DNA from: an uncultured Aquimarina sp.
Lineage (GTDB): Bacteria; Bacteroidota; Bacteroidia; Flavobacteriales; Flavobacteriaceae
Direction of reading: 5' to 3'
DNA: 64,000 nt
Assembly (NCBI GenBank): GCA_947498455.1
Contig: CANMKK010000020.1
Span: forward strand, 31,647 to 95,646
Shown here one piece after another: positions 1 to 9,402 of this stretch. The first letter of the stretch is position 1; each line of letters opens with the position of its first letter. Under the pieces are notes generated by a model that made no database searches, was not told the DNA's origin, and saw only the letters and a program-made list of their open reading frames with translations. A program made the position numbers and the translations under genes.

Positions 1-3000
1 TTCTCTAGCCAGTTTCTCCATGGTTCCCCATTCTTCGCAGGGAGGGACTATAGGTTCAGGAATCTGTACATCGCTTGATTCGCCAAATAGGCTTACTTGG
101 GATGAGTTCTCGTTTTCCTGGTATTTAGAGCCATATTTCATGGCTTTTTCTAGAAAAGTAATATCATCACCATCCTTATGAAAATATTGTCCTCTATGCG
201 TTTCGACAAAAGAATCAAATCCACCAGCTAATGCTAAACTTTCAAAAGCTTTTTTGTTAGCAGCTCTTAGGTCAATTCGTTTGGCCATATCAAAAATTGA
301 TTTGTACGGACCATCTTCTTTTCTGTTTTCTACAATTGTGGCTACAGCTCCTGTTCCAACTCCTTTTATTGCTCCCATTCCAAATCGTACAGCTCCATCT
401 TTATTTACAGAGAATTTACGATAAGATTCATTTACATCAGGCCCTAGTACATCTAATTTCATACGTTTGCATTCTTCCATAAAGAATGTGACCTGTTTAA
501 TATCATTCATGTTATTAGAGAGTACAGCTGCCATATATTCCGCTGGATAATGCGCTTTTAGGTATGCTGTTTGGTATGCTATCCATGCGTAGCAAGTGGA
601 ATGAGATTTATTAAAAGCATAGGCGGCAAATGCTTCCCAGTCTTTCCAGATTTTCTCTAATTTATCTTCTGCATGGCCTTTGGCTGAAGCTTGAGTAATA
701 AATTTAGGCTTCATTTTATCTAGTACAGCCTTTTGTTTTTTACCCATCGCTTTACGAAGAACATCGGCTTCACCTTTTGTGAAATCGGCAAGTTTCTGAG
801 ATAGTAACATTACTTGCTCCTGATATACCGTAATTCCGTAGGTTTCTTTTAGATATTCTTCACAGGCTTCAAGGTCATATATAATTTCTTCAGTTCCGTG
901 TTTTCTATTAATGAAACTTGGTATATATTCTAATGGACCAGGGCGATACAAAGCATTCATTGCAATAAGATCGGCAAAAACCGTTGGTTTTAGCTCCTTC
1001 ATATATTTTTGCATCCCAGGAGATTCATATTGAAACACTCCTACTGTTTCCCCACGTTGGAATAATGCATATGTTTCTTCGTCATCGAGAGGGAAGTTTT
1101 CTGGATCTAGATCTACATCATGTTTTGCTTTTACGATCTTAACGGTATCTTTGATTAAAGTTAATGTCTTTAATCCAAGAAAATCCATTTTTAGTAAGCC
1201 TGCATTTTCTACAACAGAGTTATCAAACTGTGTACAATACATATCAGAGTCCTTAGCTAAAGCTACGGGAACGAACTTGGTGATATCATCTGGGGTAATT
1301 ATTACTCCACATGCATGGATTCCGGTATTTCTTACCGAGCCTTCTAATACTCGTGCTTGATTTAGGGTTTCGGCTTCGAGATCACTTCCTTCTGCGATAT
1401 TGAGCAGTTCATTTACTTTTTCTAATTCATCACTTCTAAACTTTTTCTTAAGTATGGCTTCGTCTACACCAAATATTTTTCCTAGTTTGGACATATTTGG
1501 AATTAGCTTAGCTATTCTGTCGGCATCACCAAGAGGGAGATCTAGTACTCGCGCTGTATCTCTAATCGAAGACTTAGCAGCCATAGTACCATATGTAATA
1601 ATTTGTGCAACCTGATTTGCACCATATTTTTCAATTACATAATCCATAACCCTACTTCGTCCTTCGTCGTCAAAATCAATATCGATATCAGGCATGCTTA
1701 CACGATCCGGATTAAGAAATCTCTCAAAAAGAAGATCGTACTTAATAGGATCCAGGTTGGTGATCCATAAACAGTATGCTACTGCGGATCCGGCGGCAGA
1801 ACCACGTCCAGGCCCGACAGATACATCCATACCTCTTGCAGCTCGTATAAAATCCTCTACAATCAAGAAGTACCCGGGATATCCAGTTTTCTCGATTACT
1901 TTTAGTTCGAAATCTAATCGTTCATCAATTTTTGGAGTAATTTCTCCATATCTGATCTTAGCACCTTCATAAGTGATGTGTCGTAAGTATGCATTTTCTC
2001 CTCTTTTGCCACCATCAATTTTATCTTCTTCAAATTGAAATTTTTCTGGAATATCAAAAGCAGGTAATAATACATCTCTAGCCAGTACGAAAGGCTCAAT
2101 TTTATCAGTAATTTCCTGAATATTGAGTATGGCCTCGGGAAGATCTTTAAATAGATCTTTCATTTCTTCAGAAGATTTATAATAATACTCCTGATTGGGC
2201 AGTCCATAGCGATATCCTCTACCTCTTCCTATCGGGGTTGCTTGTTTTTCACCATCTTTTACGCATAATAAAATGTCGTGGGCATTGGCATCTTTCTTTT
2301 CGCAATAATAAGTATTGTTAGTGGCAACAAGTTTTATATTATGTTTTTTGGAAAAATTGATTAATACCTGATTAACTCTATTTTCATCTTCTTGGTTATG
2401 ACGCATGATTTCGATATATAAATCATCGCCAAATTCCTGATGCCACCATAGTAAAGCTTCTTCAGCTTGTTTTTCTCCAATATTCAATACTTTACTAGGA
2501 ACCTCTCCATATAAATTACCAGTAAGTACAATGATATCTTCTTTATATTGTTTAATGATCTCTTTGTCAATTCGAGGGAGGTAATAAAACCCATCAACAA
2601 ATCCAATAGAAGACATTTTGGCTAGATTGTGATATCCATTCTTGTTTTTGGCAAGTAAAACTATTTGATATCCGTTATCTTTTCTTGATTTGTCTTTATG
2701 ATTTTCGCAGACAAAGAATTCGCAACCAACAATGGGTTTTATTTCTATGCCAGTTGGTTCTTCTCCATTTTCTATAGCTTCTGCATTTGCTGCTTGTACA
2801 CCTTTGTTATGATTTGTTACTGCAGAGACAAAGTGAAAAGCCCCCATCATATTGGCATGATCGGTCATGGCTACTGCAGTCATTTTATGTTGGGCAGTAA
2901 TTTTAACCAGATCGGGAATGCTTGTCGTAGATTGTAAAACTGAAAACTGGGTGTGATTATGTAGATGAGAAAAGTTTACAGCATCTAATGCAGCAAGATT

Positions 3001-3753
3001 CTCCTTGATTTCTTGTTGAGATAAATCTGAAGATACTTGTGTATTAAGCGCCTCTTGTATTTTTTGTGAGGCCTTTTTAAGATTTATGTGTTTTAAACCT
3101 ATTAATTGAATAGGCTCTTTGTTTATTTCCTTAAAATTCTGGAAATAATCAGGTTGTACATCGAGCTCTTCAACGGTAAAAATTTGTTTGCGAATTAACT
3201 CAAGAAAACATCTTGTTGTTGCTTCTACATCTGCTGTTGCATTATGAGCTTCGCCAAATGCAGTTCCAAAAAGATGCTCATGTAATTCTGTTAGCGTGGG
3301 GAGTTTAAATTTTCCTCCACGTCCACCCGGAATTTGACATAATTCTGCGGTCGTTTCAGTACAGGTGTCTAGCACGGGGAGTTCTTGTAAATCGTTTTCT
3401 AGATTTAGACGATAGAATTCGGCTCCCATTATATTTACATCAAACCCAACATTTTGTCCTACTACGAATTTTGTTTTGGATAAAGCAATATTAAATTTTT
3501 CTAAAACCTCTTGCAGTGTTATTCCTTGTTGTTCGGCTAATTCTGTAGAAATACCGTGAATCTTTTCTGCATCATATGGGATATTAAAGCCTTCTGGTTT
3601 TACCAAATAATCCTGATGTTCGATACAATTACCCATTTCATCATGTAACTGCCAGGCAATTTGGATACATCTTGGCCAGTTATCTGTATCGCTGATAGGA
3701 GCATCCCATCGCTTTGGTAATCCCGTTGTTTCGGTATCAAAGATTAAGTACAT
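1..3753 (-). CDS. dnaE: DNA polymerase III subunit alpha with N-terminal DnaQ-type exonuclease (partial, C-terminus off the window)
   Basis: Replicative polymerase catalytic subunit; 1251 codons are visible and the frame is still open at base 1. It starts at 3753 (MYLIFDTETTG). Residues 1 to about 200 form a DEDDh exonuclease: D-x-E in the DTETTG motif (D6, E8), a second block VGQNVGFDVN and a third block HNATADVEAT. A PHP domain follows (begins NFSHLHNHTQFSVL), then the C-family polymerase palm with PDIDIDFDDEGRSRV, which carries the metal-binding aspartates, and the tau/fingers region (GVFQYESPGMQKYM, AFNKSHSTCYAWIAYQ). The exonuclease fusion is, to my knowledge, usual for DnaE in Bacteroidetes, so proofreading is probably in cis. 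The missing part would hold the C-terminal OB and tau-binding regions. The gene is not in an obvious operon; a TAnnTTTG promoter lies about 50 bp upstream. Family assignment is very secure. Confidence 0.97.
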   Translation of the reverse strand, partial: MYLIFDTETTGLPKRWDAPISDTDNWPRCIQIAWQLHDEMGNCIEHQDYLVKPEGFNIPYDAEKIHGISTELAEQQGITLQEVLEKFNIALSKTKFVVGQNVGFDVNIMGAEFYRLNLENDLQELPVLDTCTETTAELCQIPGGRGGKFKLPTLTELHEHLFGTAFGEAHNATADVEATTRCFLELIRKQIFTVEELDVQPDYFQNFKEINKEPIQLIGLKHINLKKASQKIQEALNTQVSSDLSQQEIKENLAALDAVNFSHLHNHTQFSVLQSTTSIPDLVKITAQHKMTAVAMTDHANMMGAFHFVSAVTNHNKGVQAANAEAIENGEEPTGIEIKPIVGCEFFVCENHKDKSRKDNGYQIVLLAKNKNGYHNLAKMSSIGFVDGFYYLPRIDKEIIKQYKEDIIVLTGNLYGEVPSKVLNIGEKQAEEALLWWHQEFGDDLYIEIMRHNQEDENRVNQVLINFSKKHNIKLVATNNTYYCEKKDANAHDILLCVKDGEKQATPIGRGRGYRYGLPNQEYYYKSSEEMKDLFKDLPEAILNIQEITDKIEPFVLARDVLLPAFDIPEKFQFEEDKIDGGKRGENAYLRHITYEGAKIRYGEITPKIDERLDFELKVIEKTGYPGYFLIVEDFIRAARGMDVSVGPGRGSAAGSAVAYCLWITNLDPIKYDLLFERFLNPDRVSMPDIDIDFDDEGRSRVMDYVIEKYGANQVAQIITYGTMAAKSSIRDTARVLDLPLGDADRIAKLIPNMSKLGKIFGVDEAILKKKFRSDELEKVNELLNIAEGSDLEAETLNQARVLEGSVRNTGIHACGVIITPDDITKFVPVALAKDSDMYCTQFDNSVVENAGLLKMDFLGLKTLTLIKDTVKIVKAKHDVDLDPENFPLDDEETYALFQRGETVGVFQYESPGMQKYMKELKPTVFADLIAMNALYRPGPLEYIPSFINRKHGTEEIIYDLEACEEYLKETYGITVYQEQVMLLSQKLADFTKGEADVLRKAMGKKQKAVLDKMKPKFITQASAKGHAEDKLEKIWKDWEAFAAYAFNKSHSTCYAWIAYQTAYLKAHYPAEYMAAVLSNNMNDIKQVTFFMEECKRMKLDVLGPDVNESYRKFSVNKDGAVRFGMGAIKGVGTGAVATIVENRKEDGPYKSIFDMAKRIDLRAANKKAFESLALAGGFDSFVETHRGQYFHKDGDDITFLEKAMKYGSKYQENENSSQVSLFGESSDVQIPEPIVPPCEEWGTMEKLARE

Positions 3754-3802
3754 AAAAAAAATGTTTTCCTGAGAGTTCTATCTTTATAAAAGATAGCATT
3801 TC

Positions 3803-3834
3803 CAAAAGTAATTAAAAAGCTATTTGAACCACAA
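3803..3834 (-). promoter_or_regulatory. putative promoter of dnaE
   Basis: On the minus strand a TACTTTTG box (3810-3803) matches the Bacteroidetes -7 consensus TAnnTTTG, and a TTG (3834-3832) sits 21 bp upstream as the -33 element. It lies 50 bp ahead of the dnaE start. A short hairpin CTATC...GATAG at 3779-3797 would fall in the leader. Pattern match only. Confidence 0.5.
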
Positions 3835-3861
3835 GAAAGTTATCCAGAATTATCAACGTAT

Positions 3862-3902
3862 AAAAAAAGCGTTCATCTTTACTTATAATAGATGAACGCT
3901 TT
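3862..3902 (-). terminator. rho-independent terminator after the 3924-4778 lipoprotein gene
   Basis: Perfect 13-bp stem AAAGCGTTCATCT / AGATGAACGCTTT with an 11-base loop. Read on the minus strand it ends in a T-run (the A7 tract at 3862-3868), placed 22 bp past the stop codon of the lipoprotein gene. Confidence 0.85.
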
Positions 3903-3923
3903 CGTACTATAGTTGAGTTGCAA

Positions 3924-4778
3924 TTAATATCCGTAATCGAATGTTCCTTCTGTTACTTTTAGTCCTGATCTGGTTTCGAATTCAAAGCTACCACTTAGGC
4001 ATTTTGTTTCTTGATCGTGTTCTATAATTGTTAATGTCCCTGATGTAGCGGCAGTTTTTTGATTATTAATGCTGTAAGTGGCGCTATAATCTCCCGATCC
4101 AGTTAAAGAATATTGTCCAGGTCCTGTATCTATTGAAAAAACAATTTCTATATCTTGTGATGCATCACTAGAGGTAATTCGTATCGACGGGTAGGGAGGA
4201 AGAATACCAAAAGGTTCTGCACTGTGATCGTCTGTGATCATATCTACACCATCAATTTTAGCCGTTAAAGAGGCGTTTAAAAGGCAAGGATTGATTTTTG
4301 AATCTGGATTTTCTAATTCTTGAACAAAATTTTCAATAGGTAATCTATAAAACCATCCATTTTGAAAACTCATAGATTTTCCATCGTGATTTTTTAGTTC
4401 TCGAAAATAAAAACGTCCGGAGATCTCATTGTCATATATCTCTGTAATTATAATTTCTCCATTGCTGATTCCTTCTTCGGATATAAATTTAGCGTCATCA
4501 TCCTGAAAACTTACTTTGTTTATAGTTTGTTGTTGTTGTGCTAGTTTGTAAGTTCCCACTTTAGTAGAAGAAGTAGAGAAGCTAATAGCTCTATTGCCAG
4601 TATTTCCGGAAATCACTAAAGTTCCGTCATCGTGTATTACTGCTTTTCTAATTTCGGGCCTAAATAGCTCACCATCAATAGTAGCTTGTAGTGCCGGAGT
4701 GTTTACTTCAATATCGGTTGTGCAAGAATTGAAAATAAAGCAGATCACTGCTAGTAGTAGGGTAGTTTTTTTGATCAT
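3924..4778 (-). CDS. putative lipoprotein, DUF6252-like
   Basis: Predicted outer-envelope lipoprotein of 284 residues. I place the start at 4778 (MIKKTTLLLAVICF), nine codons inside the longest reading frame, because it gives a standard type II signal peptide with lipobox FNSC about 19 residues in. The mature part is beta-rich with no cysteines suggesting catalysis. It appears to contain two related halves, each opening with an A-x-I-D-G motif (ALQATIDGELF and ASLTAKIDGVDM), as in DUF6252-type Bacteroidetes lipoproteins. Function is unknown. It is a single-gene unit with its own promoter (4843-4873) and a strong terminator (3862-3902). Being a lipoprotein is well supported; the family name is from memory of its pattern. 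Confidence 0.7.
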   Translation of the reverse strand: MIKKTTLLLAVICFIFNSCTTDIEVNTPALQATIDGELFRPEIRKAVIHDDGTLVISGNTGNRAISFSTSSTKVGTYKLAQQQQTINKVSFQDDDAKFISEEGISNGEIIITEIYDNEISGRFYFRELKNHDGKSMSFQNGWFYRLPIENFVQELENPDSKINPCLLNASLTAKIDGVDMITDDHSAEPFGILPPYPSIRITSSDASQDIEIVFSIDTGPGQYSLTGSGDYSATYSINNQKTAATSGTLTIIEHDQETKCLSGSFEFETRSGLKVTEGTFDYGY

Positions 4779-4842
4779 AGGCTTGGGGCTTTTATGATAG
4801 AACACTAAATAAAATTAAGATCTTATACTAGTATTCTGAGTA

Positions 4843-4873
4843 CAAACATAAAATGAAAATTCGATTAAAACAA
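4843..4873 (-). promoter_or_regulatory. putative promoter of the lipoprotein gene
   Basis: Minus-strand TATGTTTG (4850-4843) preceded by TTG (4873-4871) with 20 bp between them, a good match to the TTG/TAnnTTTG consensus, 65 bp upstream of the chosen start. The rest of the 4779-5164 gap is very AT-rich and holds no gene that I can see. Confidence 0.55.
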
Positions 4874-5111
4874 ATAAAACAAGAATAAAATCACGATTAA
4901 GTAATCTTTTTTATCGACAAAAAGCACGTTAAGGTGTATTTTATCTGTAAAAAGTAAGTTTATGGATTACTTTTTTATTTTTTTATAGATTAATGGTAAT
5001 GTGTCTGTTTTTTAATATATTGATTCATAGTGTTTTAATGATTTTATGTGTTGTAAGGTGCTATTGGGGTATAATTTTAGGATTAAATGATTCAATATTC
5101 TGAAAATTAGT

Positions 5112-5119
5112 TACATTTG
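5112..5119 (+). promoter_or_regulatory. putative -7 element of the rpsP operon
   Basis: TACATTTG matches TAnnTTTG and lies 45 bp before the rpsP start. No clear TTG is found at the usual -33 distance, so only the -7 box is supported. Confidence 0.45.
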
Positions 5120-5164
5120 CACCCTCAATTATAAATAGGGTCGAGAACCCAAAAATTAATTTAT

Positions 5165-5683
5165 ATGTCAGTAAAAATTAGATTACAGAGACACGGTAAA
5201 AAAGGAAAACCTTTTTATTGGATCGTTGCAGCAGATGCCAGATCAAAGAGAGATGGTAAATTTTTAGAAAAAATCGGTACGTATAACCCAAATACCAATC
5301 CAGCTAGTATTGACTTAAATGTTGATGGAGCTGTAAAGTGGTTACAAAATGGGGCACAACCTACGGATACTGCTAGAGCTATTTTGTCTTACAAAGGAGC
5401 GATGCTTAAAAATCATCTTGCAGGTGGTGTAAGAAAAGGAGCTTTGACAGAAGAACAAGCTGAAGAAAAATTTAATGCTTGGTTAGCTGAAAAAGAAGGT
5501 TCGGTTACTGCTAAGAAAGATTCTCTTGCGAAAGCAGAAGCTGATGCTAGACAAAAGGCATTAGAAGCGGAAAAAGAAGTTAATGCTAAGCGTGAGGCTG
5601 AAGCTGCCGAAGCTGAGGCTGCTGCAAAAGCAGAAGCTACTGCTGCAGAAGTAACGGAAGAAGCTAGCAACGAAGAAGAGTAG
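5165..5683 (+). CDS. rpsP: 30S ribosomal protein S16
   Basis: Small-subunit ribosomal protein, 172 residues. The first about 85 residues are the conserved S16 fold ([20 protein letters not shown], then [12 protein letters not shown]). The rest is a long, low-complexity tail rich in Ala, Glu and Lys ([20 protein letters not shown]), predicted to be helical and charged. S16 is usually 80-90 residues, and a C-terminal tail like this is common in Bacteroidetes. It is first in a three-gene run with rimM (19 bp on) and trmN6, the classic rpsP-rimM link: S16 assembles early on 16S rRNA and RimM helps mature the same domain. Confidence 0.97.
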   Translation: MSVKIRLQRHGKKGKPFYWIVAADARSKRDGKFLEKIGTYNPNTNPASIDLNVDGAVKWLQNGAQPTDTARAILSYKGAMLKNHLAGGVRKGALTEEQAEEKFNAWLAEKEGSVTAKKDSLAKAEADARQKALEAEKEVNAKREAEAAEAEAAAKAEATAAEVTEEASNEEE

Positions 5684-5702
5684 TTGTATTATAAACGAAA
5701 CG

Positions 5703-6227
5703 ATGAAGAAAGAAGACTGCTTCTATCTAGGTAAAATCGTAAGTAAATTTAGCTTTAAAGGAGAGGTGTTGATAAAACTCGATACCGATGAACCCGAAAG
5801 TTATGTAAAAATGGAATCAGTTTTTGTTGACTATAACAAAAATATGGTTCCATTTTTTATTGAAAAATCTTCTTTGCACAAAAGCGATTTACTAAGAGTT
5901 AAATTTGAGGATGTGGATTCGGAAGAGGACGCAGATGATTTAATGAAAGCTGAAATTTACCTTCCTTTACATTTATTACCTAAGCTTGATGGTAATAAAT
6001 TTTATTTCCACGAGGTAATAGGTTATAAGATTATAGATATTTCATTTGGAGAAGTTGGTGTTATCGTACATATTAATGATAGTACTGCCCAAGCTCTTTT
6101 TGAGATTGATAGAGATGGAAAGGAGATTCTGATACCTATGAATGATGAATTTATAGATAAAGTAGACAGGGAGACGAAAACAGTTTACGTAAATACTCCT
6201 GACGGATTAATAGATCTTTATCTGTAA
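5703..6227 (+). CDS. rimM: ribosome maturation factor RimM
   Basis: 16S rRNA processing and 30S assembly factor, 174 residues, the normal length. The N-terminal RimM barrel begins FYLGKIVSKFSFKGEVLIK (the LGxIxxxFGxxGEV-type motif), and the PRC-barrel half contains FHEVIGYKIID and ends TPDGLIDLYL, a typical RimM C-terminus. It lies 19 bp after rpsP and 8 bp before the methyltransferase, so co-transcription is likely. RimM binds S19 and the head of the 30S subunit in studied species. Confidence 0.95.
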   Translation: MKKEDCFYLGKIVSKFSFKGEVLIKLDTDEPESYVKMESVFVDYNKNMVPFFIEKSSLHKSDLLRVKFEDVDSEEDADDLMKAEIYLPLHLLPKLDGNKFYFHEVIGYKIIDISFGEVGVIVHINDSTAQALFEIDRDGKEILIPMNDEFIDKVDRETKTVYVNTPDGLIDLYL

Positions 6228-6235
6228 GTGTAATA

Positions 6236-6949
6236 ATGACTAAGCCTTTTCGATTTAAGGAATTTACGGTGCATCAGGATCGATGTGCGATGAAAATAGG
6301 AACCGATGGAGTTTTATTAGGTTCTTGGATACCCATACCTGATGATGTTAATTCTATTTTAGATATAGGTACAGGAACTGGTGTTATTGCATTGATAGCA
6401 GCTCAGCGCTCCTGTGCAGAGATAATAGATGCAATAGAGATTGATGACAATGCCTACGAACAGGCAGTAGAAAATTTTGAAGCTTCTAATTGGGGAGATA
6501 GATTGTTCTGTTATCATGCTTCCTTTCAGGAATTCTTTCAGGAAATCGATGATACGTATGATCTATTAGTTAGTAATCCGCCTTTTTTTACTGAAAACTA
6601 TAAAACAACTGATAATAGTAGAGATATTGCCAGATTCGAAGATGCACTGCCTTTTGATCATTTGTTTATAGGTGCTTCTCGATTACTTTCTGAAAAAGGA
6701 AAGTTTGGAATGGTTATGCCTTATAAAGAGGAAGATAGTGTAGTTGATATAGCCCAAAAGGTTGGATTGTTTCCTCATATGATTACTAGAGTTAGAGGAA
6801 ATATGTCTTCCGACATTGTAAGAAGTTTATTATTATTTGGGTTTGATAAAGTGGATTGCAAGGAAGAAGAGTTGATTATAGAACGATCCAGACATGAATA
6901 CACTGAAGAGTATATAGAATTGACTAAAGATTTTTATTTAAAAATGTAA
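6236..6949 (+). CDS. trmN6: tRNA1(Val) (adenine(37)-N6)-methyltransferase
   Basis: Rossmann-fold SAM methyltransferase of 237 residues. It has the SAM-binding loop ILDIGTGTGVIAL (about 41-53), the acidic residue ending motif II (IEIDDNAYEQ) and the N6-adenine motif NPPFF at 114-118, which marks adenine amino-group methylation. The N-terminus RFKEFTVHQDRCAMKIGTDG is the TrmN6/YfiC signature. It should methylate A37 of tRNA1(Val). It sits 8 bp after rimM and closes the operon before the terminator at 6984-7011. The family is secure; the exact tRNA target is taken from E. coli YfiC. Confidence 0.9.
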   Translation: MTKPFRFKEFTVHQDRCAMKIGTDGVLLGSWIPIPDDVNSILDIGTGTGVIALIAAQRSCAEIIDAIEIDDNAYEQAVENFEASNWGDRLFCYHASFQEFFQEIDDTYDLLVSNPPFFTENYKTTDNSRDIARFEDALPFDHLFIGASRLLSEKGKFGMVMPYKEEDSVVDIAQKVGLFPHMITRVRGNMSSDIVRSLLLFGFDKVDCKEEELIIERSRHEYTEEYIELTKDFYLKM

Positions 6950-6983
6950 ATGTTTTTTTAAAACTACATTATAAATAGAAAGA

Positions 6984-7011
6984 AAAAGGAGAAATATAAA
7001 ATCCTCCTTTT
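6984..7011 (+). terminator. terminator after trmN6
   Basis: Stem AAAAGGAG / CTCCTTTT with a 12-base loop, 34 bp past the trmN6 stop. The symmetrical A/T flanks could also let it serve the opposing small gene at 7083-7397. Confidence 0.6.
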
Positions 7012-7082
7012 AACATTCAATCAAGCAAAGAAATTTATTTATACATAAAATATAAAGGCAAACTTCTTTAAGTTTTGGAAAT

Positions 7083-7397
7083 CTATTCTTTTTTAGAAAC
7101 CCAATTTCCTTCTGCGTCACAAAAAACTTCTAATGTTTCGCCGTTTTCTTTTGTTAATTCTAATTTGAACTCCGATGCATCTTCTTTAGCAGAAGCTTTA
7201 CTAATTGTAGCTCCTTGATGGTCTTTGGCAACAGCATCAAGTACAGGTTGTGGCAAATTTTCAATAGCTAATTCAATATATTTTTCTTGAATAGCGATCT
7301 CTATATTTTCATCACTAGTGGTCTCTAGGGCATTTGCATTTATGTTTCCTAGTAAAAGGCTAAAAGTAATTACGGTTAATACAAATAAATTTTTCAT
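7083..7397 (-). CDS. small secreted protein, PepSY-like (BLIP-like) family
   Basis: 104 residues with a Sec signal peptide (MKNLFVLTVITFSLLLGNINANA). The mature part, IENLPQPVLDAVAKDHQGA then an alternating beta segment FKLELTKENGETLEVFCDAEGNWVS, resembles the PepSY-like proteins (PF11396) that Bacteroidetes export to the periplasm. In that family the repeat reads 'LPxxVxxxixxxyxgaxI...a...y.v.l..g....v.fd.dG.w'. The molecular role is unknown; no partner is encoded nearby. It faces the rpsP operon tail to tail. Confidence 0.7.
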   Translation of the reverse strand: MKNLFVLTVITFSLLLGNINANALETTSDENIEIAIQEKYIELAIENLPQPVLDAVAKDHQGATISKASAKEDASEFKLELTKENGETLEVFCDAEGNWVSKKE

Positions 7398-7615
7398 TTC
7401 GTTTTAAGTTTTAATTATTCTTTATGTTTTATATGAAAGGAATAATTGTGCCATTAGGGATGTTTTTTGGGCACGGGTGTTATGTTGTTGAATATCAGTT
7501 TTTTATATAAAAATATAATTGGTGTTAAGTTATTCTAAAATGTGTGGAATATAAATATGAATTGCGGATTTGATACACAGAATTGTAAGAGATTTTAAGA
7601 TTAAATATTGATATA

Positions 7616-7738
7616 ATACGATTTTCGGATAAGAGTGTCGTTTACAGAATTACAGCAATTTTTCGATGGATTGATGAAGAAAATATAGTAGAACAAGAAT
7701 ACGATTATTTGTGCGAAATTTTTATTTGTAGACTGTAT
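7616..7738. repeat. MITE-like dispersed repeat, family 1, copy 1
   Basis: About 123 bp beginning ATACGATTTTCGGATAAGAG and ending with a decayed inverted end (GTAGACTGTAT). It matches 34247-34367 and 62701-62862 in order and spacing: the left end, a central IDE-coding-like patch, and a TGCGAAATTTTTAT segment just before the right end. The rest of the 7398-7892 gap holds no gene that I can see apart from the acyl-CoA dehydrogenase promoter. Confidence 0.6.
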
Positions 7739-7810
7739 AAAGCTTTGATTAACGAATGTGTATAACCTTCGGTTTTTTTAATGTATATTATGACAGTTAA
7801 AAAATATAGC

Positions 7811-7838
7811 TTGCTTTTTGCTAAATTATTTAATTTTG
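7811..7838 (+). promoter_or_regulatory. putative promoter of the acyl-CoA dehydrogenase gene
   Basis: TTG (7811-7813), 17 bp, then TAATTTTG (7831-7838), a full match to the Bacteroidetes consensus, 54 bp before the start codon. Confidence 0.6.
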
Positions 7839-7892
7839 GTTAATGTTCTCTCAGCAACATTTTTTTTAAATTAAAAATTAAAATAGAAACTA

Positions 7893-9071
7893 ATGAAACC
7901 TGATCTATTCGAAGCACCAGATTATTATAATGTAGATGATTTATTAACCGAAGAACATAAGCTTGTTCGAGATGCAGCCCGGAGTTGGGTAAAACGTGAA
8001 GTATCCCCAATTATAGAGGAATATGCTCAGCGTGCGGCGTTTCCGAATCAGATTATTGGTGGGTTGGCAGAGATTGGAGCTTTTGGCCCTTATATTCCTG
8101 AACAATATGGTGGAGCCGGATTAGATCAAATTAGTTATGGGTTAATCATGCAGGAAATCGAGAGGGGAGATTCTGGTGTTCGTTCTACTGCATCGGTGCA
8201 GTCTTCATTAGTGATGTACCCTATCTGGAAGTATGGGAATGAAGATCAAAGAAATACATATCTCCCTAAATTAGCATCAGGAGAGTTTATGGGATGTTTT
8301 GGGCTTACAGAGCCTGATCATGGCTCAAATCCAGGAGGAATGACTACTAATTATAAGGATAAAGGAGATCATTATCTGCTTAATGGAGCGAAACTATGGA
8401 TATCGAATGCTCCTTTTGCGGATATTGCTGTTGTTTGGGCTAAGAACGAAGAAGGAAGGATTCACGGGCTTATCGTAGAACGAGGGATGGAAGGGTTTTC
8501 TACCCCAGAAACCCATAATAAATGGTCACTTAGAGCTTCAGCAACCGGAGAACTTATTTTTGATAATGTAAAAGTGCCTAAGAAAAACCTATTAGAAGGT
8601 AAGAGTGGATTGGGTGCACCTCTAGGATGTCTGGATTCTGCACGTTATGGAATTGCTTGGGGGGCAATTGGAGCAGCCATGGATTGTTATGATACAGCAT
8701 TGAGATATGCAAAAGAACGTATACAATTTGATAAACCAATTGCAGGAACACAATTACAACAAAAGAAGTTATCAGAGATGATTACAGAGATAACTAAGGC
8801 TCAGTTATTAGCTTGGAGGTTAGGAGTGTTAAGAGAAGAAGGGAAAGCAACTTCTGCTCAGATATCTATGGCAAAACGTAATAATGTGGATATGGCTATA
8901 AAAATAGCCAGAGAGGCAAGACAAATCCTTGGTGGAATGGGAATAACAGGAGAGTATAGTATTATGAGGCATATGATGAATCTAGAAAGTGTAATTACCT
9001 ATGAAGGTACGCATGATATACACCTATTGATTACCGGAATGGATATTACCGGGATTTCGGCTTTTAAATAA
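7893..9071 (+). CDS. acyl-CoA dehydrogenase, glutaryl-CoA dehydrogenase type
   Basis: FAD enzyme of 392 residues, the normal length. It should oxidise, and in the glutaryl-CoA subfamily also decarboxylate, a short acyl-CoA (glutaryl-CoA to crotonyl-CoA in lysine breakdown). Seen directly: the ACAD signature GCFGLTEPDHGSNPGGM, the GCDH-like hinge THNKWSLRASATGE, the FAD-binding KERIQFDKPIAGTQLQQKK, and the catalytic base E371 in ITYEGTHDIH, the position that matches human GCDH Glu370. It is a single gene with its own promoter and a strong terminator 18 bp past the stop. Electron acceptor would be ETF, not encoded here. Subfamily call is good; substrate not proven. Confidence 0.88.
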   Translation: MKPDLFEAPDYYNVDDLLTEEHKLVRDAARSWVKREVSPIIEEYAQRAAFPNQIIGGLAEIGAFGPYIPEQYGGAGLDQISYGLIMQEIERGDSGVRSTASVQSSLVMYPIWKYGNEDQRNTYLPKLASGEFMGCFGLTEPDHGSNPGGMTTNYKDKGDHYLLNGAKLWISNAPFADIAVVWAKNEEGRIHGLIVERGMEGFSTPETHNKWSLRASATGELIFDNVKVPKKNLLEGKSGLGAPLGCLDSARYGIAWGAIGAAMDCYDTALRYAKERIQFDKPIAGTQLQQKKLSEMITEITKAQLLAWRLGVLREEGKATSAQISMAKRNNVDMAIKIAREARQILGGMGITGEYSIMRHMMNLESVITYEGTHDIHLLITGMDITGISAFK

Positions 9072-9089
9072 GCGTTTTATATAGATAGT

Positions 9090-9133
9090 GAAAGTGTAAC
9101 TATAACCCTGTCTCAGAGTTATAATTACACTTC
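9090..9133 (+). terminator. terminator after the acyl-CoA dehydrogenase
   Basis: Near-perfect 16-bp stem GAAGTGTAACTATAAC-type / GTTATAATTACACTTC with an 11-base loop, 18 bp past the stop. No strong T-run follows, so it may work in either direction or be a stabiliser. The rest of the gap to 9402 holds a weak match to repeat family 2 (9152-9200) and no gene. Confidence 0.6.
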
Positions 9134-9402
9134 CCTTCAGCTTGGTTATATTGTTTAATCCACAAACGGGGTTAATTTTCCTAAGCTTTCTTCGGTATTT
9201 TTTTTAAAAAATATCTCTCGTAGCTATATGGGAAGCTTTTTGTAGGTAGTTGGTTACTACTTTTTGATAATATATTTTATGAATGAATAATTTCCTGTGT
9301 TGGGTGAATAGTCTCTGTTTTCTCTCTCACATTTCTTATAAAAGAGCTATATAATCCCGAAGTATTTCTAAATGAATTGAGGTTATTTCTTAATTTTGCA
9401 TC

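Noticed and set aside
297..2937. Short open frames on both strands inside 1-3753
   Set aside because: Shadows of the dnaE reading frame, which is continuous on the minus strand and matches the family throughout.
5413..5670. Ala/Ser-rich minus-strand frame inside rpsP
   Set aside because: Mirror of the Ala/Glu-rich tail of S16; low complexity and no family features.
9152..9200. Third copy of repeat family 2
   Set aside because: Only TTAATCCACA and scattered bases match; too weak to call.
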